A stretch of 64,000 nt of DNA from Pelethousia sp034928145 (GTDB lineage Bacteria; Bacillota; Clostridia; Christensenellales; CAG-138). Positions 59,047-64,000 of this stretch are shown here, in pieces (the stretch's first letter is position 1; the number at the start of each line of letters is the position of its first letter). The stretch is taken from NCBI GenBank assembly GCA_034928145.1, contig JAYFPE010000007.1, positions 124,001 through 188,000 on the forward strand, read 5' to 3'. Both the position numbers and the translations under genes were made by a program. The notes beneath the pieces were generated by a model, which was given only the letters and a program-made list of their open reading frames with translations, made no database searches and was not told the origin of the DNA.

Positions 59047-61139
59047 GCCTGTAGTTCCTCGGGCTTGATCACATACTTGACCCGCTCTTTGTATTCCTCC
59101 TGCTTGCCCTTATGGAAATTTTGCACGGGCCGCAGGTAGCCGACGACGCGGCTCCATACCTCGGTATCCCGGCCGCACGCGGGGCAGGCGTAAACCTCGC
59201 CGCTCAAATAGCCGTGCTCCGGGCAGATGGAGAAGGTGGGCGTGAGGGAGATATAAGGCAGCTTATAGTGGGTGAAGGCCTTGCGGATCAGCTGCTTGGC
59301 CAGCTCCACATCGCGGATCTGTTCGCCCAGGTACATATGCAGCACCGTGCCGCCCGTATACTTGCACTGGAGTTCATCCTGCAAATCCAGCGTTTCGAAG
59401 ATATCGTCCGTAAAGCCCACGGGCAGCTGGGAGGAGTTGGTGTAGTAGGGTTCGTCCTGGCCGGCCGTGATGATGCCGGGGTAGCGCTCCTTATCCAGCT
59501 TAGCCAGGCTGTAGCTGGTGCCCTCGGCCGGGGTGGCCTCGAGGTTGTATACATGGCCGGTCTCTTCCTGGAAACGGGCGATGTGTTCGCGCATGAAATC
59601 CAGCGTACGCAGGGCAAAGGCCTGGCCCTCATTGGTGGTGATATCCTTGCCAAGGAAGTTGAGGCAGGCCTCGTTCATGCCGATCAGGCCGATGGTGTTG
59701 AAGTGGTTATACCAATAGCTGCCCGTGCGCTGCTTGACCTCTTCTAAATAATGCGCGCTATAGGGATAGAGGCCGCGCTCGGTCTGCTCCTCAATGGTTT
59801 TGCGCTTGATCTCAAGGCTCTTTTTGGCGATCTCCATTTGGGCGAGCAGGCGGTCGAAGTATTCTTGCTCCGAACTTGCCAGGTAGGCGATGCGGGGCAG
59901 GTTCACGGTGACCACGCCGATGGAGCCGGTTAGGGGGTTGGAGCCGAAAAGGCCGCCGCCCCGCTTGCGCAGCTCGCTGGTCTTGAGTCGCAGCCGGCAG
60001 CACATGGACAGCGCATCCTCCGGCGAGAGGTCGGAATTGATATAGTTGGAAAAATAGGGGATGCCGTAGCGGCAGGTGATCTCCATGAATCTGTTGACCA
60101 CAGGGCTGTTCCACTCGAAATCCGCCGTGACGTTGATGGTGGGGATGGGGAAGGTAAAGACCCGGCCCTTGTTGTCCCCCTCCATCATGACCTCGCAGAA
60201 GGCGGTGTTGATCATATCCATCTCTTTTTGGAAATCGCCGTAGGTTTCCTCCATCATTTTGCCGCCCACGATCACCGCCTGGTCGCGCAGGGTGCGGGGC
60301 GGATGGATGTCGAAGGTGAGGTTTGAGAAGGGGCACTGGAAGCCCACGCGGGTAGGCACGTTCAGGTTGAAGATGAACTCCTGCAGGGCCTGCTTCACCG
60401 TGCGGTAATCCATATTGTCATAGCGCACGAAGGGCGCGCAGAAGGTATCGAAGCTGCTCCAGGCCTGCGCGCCCGCGGATTCGCCCTGGGTGGTGAAGGT
60501 GGAGTTGACCACCTGGCCCAGGAAGCTGCGCAGGTGCTTGGCCGGCGAGGATTCCACCTTGCCGGGTACGCCGCCAAAGCCGTTTAAAAGCAGCTGCCGC
60601 AGATCCCAGCCTGCGCAATAGGGGCCGAAAAAGCCCAGGTCGTGCAGGTGCAGGTCGCCGCTTTGGTGCGCCCTGCGCACCTCCTCCGGGTAGATCTCGT
60701 GCAGCCAATATTGCTTGGTAAAGGCCTCGCGGATGTAGTTGTTCATGCCGTTGATGGATTTCTGGGTGTTAGCGTTCTCTTTGACGCGCCAGTCGTTATC
60801 GCCCAGATAGCTGCCGAACATTTCGATGGTGGCGCCGATGAGGGCGTTGGCCTCGCGGGCGCCCCGGCGCTTTTCGCGGTATAGAATATAGGCCTTGGCC
60901 GTTTTGGCGTGGCCGTTTTCAATGAGGACTTTTTCTACGATATCCTGGATGGATTCCACATCCACCAGGCTGTAGCCATAGGTTTTTTGCGCGATGGCGA
61001 CGACCTGCTCGGTCAGCTCTACGGCGCGGTTCCAATCGCTGCCGCCCACGGCATTGGCAGCTTTAAAGATGGCGCGGGTGATGCGCTCGGGCTGGAATTC
61101 CACCACAGAGCCGTTTCTTTTGCGGATTTTAGCGATCAT
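59043..61139 (-). CDS. nrdD: Anaerobic (class III) ribonucleoside-triphosphate reductase
   Basis: Reduces NTPs to dNTPs without oxygen. An N-terminal ATP-cone (IRKRNGSVVEFQPERITRAI, residues 4-90) senses dATP/ATP. The barrel has FFGPYCAGWDLRQLLLNGFG and NLTFDIHPPRTLRDQ. A C-terminal zinc site (CPEHGY...CPACG) precedes the glycyl radical loop RVVGYLRP, with Gly about residue 667. The length is 698 residues. The start is ATG 61139 with AGGGGG upstream; a longer frame into the promoter is rejected. The promoter carries NrdR-like boxes. Confidence 0.94.
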   Translation of the reverse strand: MIAKIRKRNGSVVEFQPERITRAIFKAANAVGGSDWNRAVELTEQVVAIAQKTYGYSLVDVESIQDIVEKVLIENGHAKTAKAYILYREKRRGAREANALIGATIEMFGSYLGDNDWRVKENANTQKSINGMNNYIREAFTKQYWLHEIYPEEVRRAHQSGDLHLHDLGFFGPYCAGWDLRQLLLNGFGGVPGKVESSPAKHLRSFLGQVVNSTFTTQGESAGAQAWSSFDTFCAPFVRYDNMDYRTVKQALQEFIFNLNVPTRVGFQCPFSNLTFDIHPPRTLRDQAVIVGGKMMEETYGDFQKEMDMINTAFCEVMMEGDNKGRVFTFPIPTINVTADFEWNSPVVNRFMEITCRYGIPYFSNYINSDLSPEDALSMCCRLRLKTSELRKRGGGLFGSNPLTGSIGVVTVNLPRIAYLASSEQEYFDRLLAQMEIAKKSLEIKRKTIEEQTERGLYPYSAHYLEEVKQRTGSYWYNHFNTIGLIGMNEACLNFLGKDITTNEGQAFALRTLDFMREHIARFQEETGHVYNLEATPAEGTSYSLAKLDKERYPGIITAGQDEPYYTNSSQLPVGFTDDIFETLDLQDELQCKYTGGTVLHMYLGEQIRDVELAKQLIRKAFTHYKLPYISLTPTFSICPEHGYLSGEVYACPACGRDTEVWSRVVGYLRPVQNFHKGKQEEYKERVKYVIKPEELQA

Positions 61140-61205
61140 TTCTGGGCCCCCTGCTTTTCGGCGATAATTATGATACCATATACAAGATGTTGTTGGCGTA
61201 ATTCC

Positions 61206-61234
61206 ATTATATTCCAATATATGGTGGTGGTCAA
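61206..61234 (-). promoter_or_regulatory. Promoter of nrdDG with NrdR-like boxes
   Basis: On the minus strand TTGACC (61234-61229), 17 bp, TATAAT (61211-61206). ACCATATATTGG sits in the spacer (61225-61214) and a related ACCATATACAAG lies inverted at 61175-61186. They resemble NrdR repressor sites, but the spacing (39 bp centre to centre) is not the textbook one. Confidence 0.65.
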
Positions 61235-61303
61235 GGATGTTAAATATTATAATTCGACAAAATAATGGCAGTAATAATTATTATTCCTAATCCTGGGAAG
61301 CCC

Positions 61304-61654
61304 CTATTTCAGCCGCGCCGCCCATTCCGCTTCGCGAAAGCCCACCAGAATAAAAGCCTCAGCGATGAGCAAAGGCCGTTTTACCAGCATGCCGTCCGTG
61401 GCTAACAGGCGCAGTTGCTCTTCCTCGCCCATAGCCGGGAGCTTATCCTTAAGGCCTAAGTCCTTGTAGGATAGGCCGCTGGTGTTGAAAAACCGTTTGA
61501 GGGGCAGGCCGCTCTTTGCGTGCCAGGCTCGCAATTCCTCGAAGCCGGGGTTGTCTGCCTTGATATCCCGCAGTATGTAGGGGATATGCCGCGCGTCCAG
61601 CCAGGCCTTTGCCCGCTGGCAGGTGGTGCATTTGGGGTAGCAGATAAAAAGCAT
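61304..61654 (-). CDS. ArsC/Spx-family thioredoxin-fold protein
   Basis: A 116-residue protein of the ArsC/Spx/YffB family: FICYPKCTTCQRAKAWLDAR has the CxxC-like redox pair (Cys9, Cys12), then FFNTSGLSYKDLGLKDKL and the C-terminal DGMLVKRPLLI with the conserved Arg. This looks more like the YffB/Spx-related reductase group than a true arsenate reductase, since no ars genes are nearby. The role is probably a thiol-dependent reduction or regulation. Confidence 0.85.
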   Translation of the reverse strand: MLFICYPKCTTCQRAKAWLDARHIPYILRDIKADNPGFEELRAWHAKSGLPLKRFFNTSGLSYKDLGLKDKLPAMGEEEQLRLLATDGMLVKRPLLIAEAFILVGFREAEWAARLK

Positions 61655-61747
61655 ATTCGTCCTCCTGAAAAAAAGAAAAAGGGGTCGAAACTCCCTTCTT
61701 CAAGCCTAGCGAAAATCCCCGCGCTTGTCAAGGCGCAGAAGCTGCTT

Positions 61748-63214
61748 TTAAAGCGCCTCGCCCGTGCGCAGCGCCCGCGTGGCCCCGGCGATGCTTTCCT
61801 CTGTGGAGGCGCGGCCGTAGGCATCCACCTGGGCGGCGTTGCGGGCCGTATGGCGCAGGCAGGCGGGGCCGCCAATGCAGCCGCCCTCGCAGGCCATGCC
61901 CTCGATGAAGTTTTCCTTGAACAGGCCCTTTTGGGCCTTCAGCAGGGCCGTGCGGCATTCCGGCAGGCCACTGCAAACCAGGGGCTGGAACTGGAACCGG
62001 GCGTCTTTCGCGCCCTGCGCGGCGAGCGCTTGCTCACAGAGCGCTTGCTCCACGGCGGCAGCCAGACCGCCGCTGCGGGCGAAGATGCGGCCAAAGCAGG
62101 AGGCGTTATCGAGCGGCTCGCCTGCAAGCGCGCCGGGGTCGATCTCCCGGGCGGAGAACATAGCCTGCATTTCCTCAAAGGTGAGGGCGCAATCCACGTG
62201 CTGGGCCGCTTCCGTATGCTGCGCCTCGGATTTTTTGGAGATGCAGGGGCCGATGAACACCACGCGGCAGCCCGGATCCGTTTCATGCAGCCATTTGCCG
62301 ATCTGCGCCATGGGGGAGAGCGTACCGGAAATATGCTGGATCAGGTCGGGGAAATTTTGGCGCACATATTCTACAAAGGAAGGGCAGCAGGAGGAGAGCA
62401 GGAAGCCCTTCTCCGTTAGCTCCTTCGCTTCCAGCCAGGCAGTCATATCCGCGCCCCAGGCCGCCTCGATCACGGCGTGGAAGCCCAGGCGGCGGATGCC
62501 CGCACATGCCTGCTCGGCCGTAACATCCGCATATTGGCTGGCGATGGAGGGGGCCACCACGGCGTATACATGATAGGCCGTGTTGCCCTTGGAGCCGTTG
62601 ATGAGGCCGATGGCCCCGGTGATGGCGGATTTATCCGTAATGGCGCCAAAGGGGCATTGATAGACGCAGGCCCCGCAGGAAACGCACTTGGCGTCGTCGA
62701 TCATGGCCTTGCCGCTCTCCCGGTCGATGCGGATGGCCTTGGGCTTGCAGGCGGCCACGCAGGGCCGGATGTTTTTGACGATGGCGGAATAGGGGCAGGC
62801 GGAAAGGCATTTGCCGCACTCCACGCATTTGGTTTTATCAATCTGCGCCCGGTGGTTGACCACGGTGATGGCGTCCTTGGGGCAGGCGGCCATGCAGCGG
62901 TGGGCCAGGCAGCCGCGGCAGGCGGCCGTGACCTGTATGCCGTCCACGGGGCACTCGTCGCAGGCGATGGGCAGCACGCCCACCACGCTTGCGCTCTCCG
63001 GATCGCCGCCCAGGGCAAAGGAGACCCGCTCGTTGATGATGGCCCGCTCCTTATAGATGCAGCAGCGGAAATTGGGCTTGCCCTCCGGGATGATATGGCC
63101 CGCGATCTCCAGCAGGCGCTGGGGTGTGAGCTGCTGTGCATAGGCCAGCCTAGCCACCTCGGTGAGCACCTGGTATTTCAATTTTTGCACATATGTGTCA
63201 AATAAAAGCGCCAT
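61748..63214 (-). CDS. [FeFe] hydrogenase, group-B-like monomer
   Basis: A 488-residue enzyme that makes or uses H2. Ferredoxin-type Cys clusters fill the N-terminal half (CDECPVDG, CRGCLAHRCMAACP, CVECGKCLSACP, CVSCGACVYQCP), giving several [4Fe-4S] clusters. The H-cluster motifs are L1 SSCCPSFVEYV, L2 IGPCISKKSEA and L3 EGMACEGGCIGGPA, all Cys ligands present. L1/L2 wording (SF instead of GW; IGPC instead of MPC) matches group B, whose members are poorly studied and may be ferredoxin-linked. No maturases (HydE/F/G) are in the window. Confidence 0.9.
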   Translation of the reverse strand: MALLFDTYVQKLKYQVLTEVARLAYAQQLTPQRLLEIAGHIIPEGKPNFRCCIYKERAIINERVSFALGGDPESASVVGVLPIACDECPVDGIQVTAACRGCLAHRCMAACPKDAITVVNHRAQIDKTKCVECGKCLSACPYSAIVKNIRPCVAACKPKAIRIDRESGKAMIDDAKCVSCGACVYQCPFGAITDKSAITGAIGLINGSKGNTAYHVYAVVAPSIASQYADVTAEQACAGIRRLGFHAVIEAAWGADMTAWLEAKELTEKGFLLSSCCPSFVEYVRQNFPDLIQHISGTLSPMAQIGKWLHETDPGCRVVFIGPCISKKSEAQHTEAAQHVDCALTFEEMQAMFSAREIDPGALAGEPLDNASCFGRIFARSGGLAAAVEQALCEQALAAQGAKDARFQFQPLVCSGLPECRTALLKAQKGLFKENFIEGMACEGGCIGGPACLRHTARNAAQVDAYGRASTEESIAGATRALRTGEAL

Positions 63215-63334
63215 AAAGCATTATCTCCTATCTTTCGCGCGGGAAAAACCAACGCCTTTGGTTATATCACGAATGCGGGCCGCGCGTCAATTTATGTGAA
63301 GGATTTGACAGGCGGACATGGCCCCGCAGCCGCC

Positions 63335-63363
63335 TTGCCAGGGACTTCGCTGTGTGGGATAAT
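63335..63363 (+). promoter_or_regulatory. Promoter of the Y-family polymerase gene
   Basis: TTGCCA (63335-63340), 17 bp, GATAAT (63358-63363), 25 bases before the start codon. No LexA box is evident. Confidence 0.55.
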
Positions 63364-63387
63364 AGCCCTGTGAGGAGGCAAGGCCCA

Positions 63388-64000
63388 ATGGAGAGGACGA
63401 TCCTGCATTGTGATTGCAACGGTTATTTCGCTTCTGTGGAGTGTATCGCCCGGCCCGAGCTGTGGGATGTACCCATGGCCGTTTGCGGCGATCCGAAAAA
63501 CCGCCATGGGGTCATCCTGGCCAAAAACGAGCTGGCCAAGGGCTATGGCATCGTTACGGCGGAAACCGTTTGGCAGGCGCTGCGCAAATGCCCGAACCTC
63601 ACGCTGGTGCGGCCGCACCATGAAAAATACCGCGAATACAGCCGGCGCATCAACGCCGTTTACCAGCAATATACGGATCAGGTGGAAGCCTTTTCCGTGG
63701 ATGAAAGCTGGCTGGACGTTACGGCCAGCCTGCATTTGTTCGGCACGGGCAAAGAGATCGCGGACGAGCTGCGCCGCCGCATCCGCACGGAGATCGGCCT
63801 CACCATCTCCGTGGGCGTATCCTTTTGCAAAACCTTTGCGAAGCTTGGCAGCGATTATAAAAAGCCGGATGCGACCACCGAGATCACCCGCGAGAACTTC
63901 CGCGACATCCTTTGGCCCCTGCCAGCCCGCAGCATGCTCTATGTGGGCAGGGCGGCGGAGGAAACGCTGCTAAAAGGCGGTATCCGTACCATTGGCGATA
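63388..64000 (+). CDS. dinB: Y-family DNA polymerase IV (DinB), N-terminal part
   Basis: Translesion polymerase cut by the right edge of the window; the frame is open to base 64000. ILHCDCNGYFASVECIARPE is the palm motif with the first catalytic Asp, VILAKNELAKGYGIVTAETV the fingers, and AFSVDESWLDVT the second catalytic Asp-Glu pair (Trp where Tyr is more usual). Next comes GLTISVGVSFCKTFAKLGSD. GAGGAGGCAAGG lies nine bases before ATG 63388. The little-finger domain and C-terminus are outside the window. Confidence 0.92.
   Translation, partial: MERTILHCDCNGYFASVECIARPELWDVPMAVCGDPKNRHGVILAKNELAKGYGIVTAETVWQALRKCPNLTLVRPHHEKYREYSRRINAVYQQYTDQVEAFSVDESWLDVTASLHLFGTGKEIADELRRRIRTEIGLTISVGVSFCKTFAKLGSDYKKPDATTEITRENFRDILWPLPARSMLYVGRAAEETLLKGGIRTIGD

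Noticed and set aside
61304..61654. Arsenate reductase (arsC)
   Set aside because: The fold family fits, but there is no ars operon nearby and the C-terminal wording is closer to Spx/YffB-like members, so only the family name is used.

Overview
The window reads as one chromosome segment of a strictly anaerobic, GC-rich Gram-positive bacterium of the Clostridia type. The support is indirect but consistent: strong AGGAGG-type ribosome sites, sigma-A promoters (TTGACA/TATAAT, 17-bp spacing), lipoprotein-type solute-binding proteins, an LCP-family protein, a YesM-type histidine kinase, a class III ribonucleotide reductase and a group-B-like [FeFe] hydrogenase. A Christensenellales- or Oscillospirales-like origin is a guess. 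I saw no rRNA, tRNA, CRISPR array, IS element or phage module.

Layout. 1-7.7 kb: glycan use on the + strand (GH94 phosphorylase, phosphohexomutase, sensor kinase, sugar ABC transporter without its own ATPase). 8.0-11 kb: an exported protein with an IPKTG sorting-like motif, a DUF3795 protein and an M50 membrane protease. 11.0-16.9 kb: a minus-strand operon of a ferric/hexose-phosphate-type ABC transporter translationally coupled to a sugar-kinase-like ASKHA protein; then MgtC. 17.8-25.0 kb: a hexuronate locus (uxuA, uxaA/uxaB remnants, frameshifted uxaC, LacI regulator, broken sugar ABC ATPase, KDPG aldolase, KDG kinase). 25.1-28.1 kb: a flavin-type oxidase-fold protein, a gutted gene behind a LacI-type palindrome, and an LCP/phosphodiester-glycosidase pair. 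28.5-33.8 kb: a 2-oxoacid or acetoin dehydrogenase complex ordered E2-E3-fused E1alpha/beta.

34.3-43.6 kb: a nine-gene minus-strand operon plus a DeoR gene: Asp/Glu-racemase-like protein, TRAP transporter, TIM-barrel isomerase, split transketolase, GntR regulator and transaldolase. It has no kinase, which makes it the best candidate for an undescribed catabolic route. 43.7-50.8 kb: two MarR-regulated ABC exporter cassettes, each with a readable promoter and operators. 51.1-58.1 kb: chemoreceptor plus CheW, a molybdenum-cofactor operon and a diguanylate cyclase. 58.3-64 kb: NrdG/NrdD, an ArsC/Spx-like protein, the hydrogenase and the start of a Y-family DNA polymerase.

What stands out. All three apparent frameshifts and all clear gene truncations or fusions of recognisable genes fall between 18.9 and 23.3 kb, in the uronate locus; the gutted fragment at 25.7 kb may belong to the same zone. 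All three solute-binding protein genes are followed by an intercistronic hairpin. One MarR regulator ends in a His/Cys-rich metal-binding-like tail. One ABC exporter gene ends in an amber codon followed by 42 in-frame sense codons.
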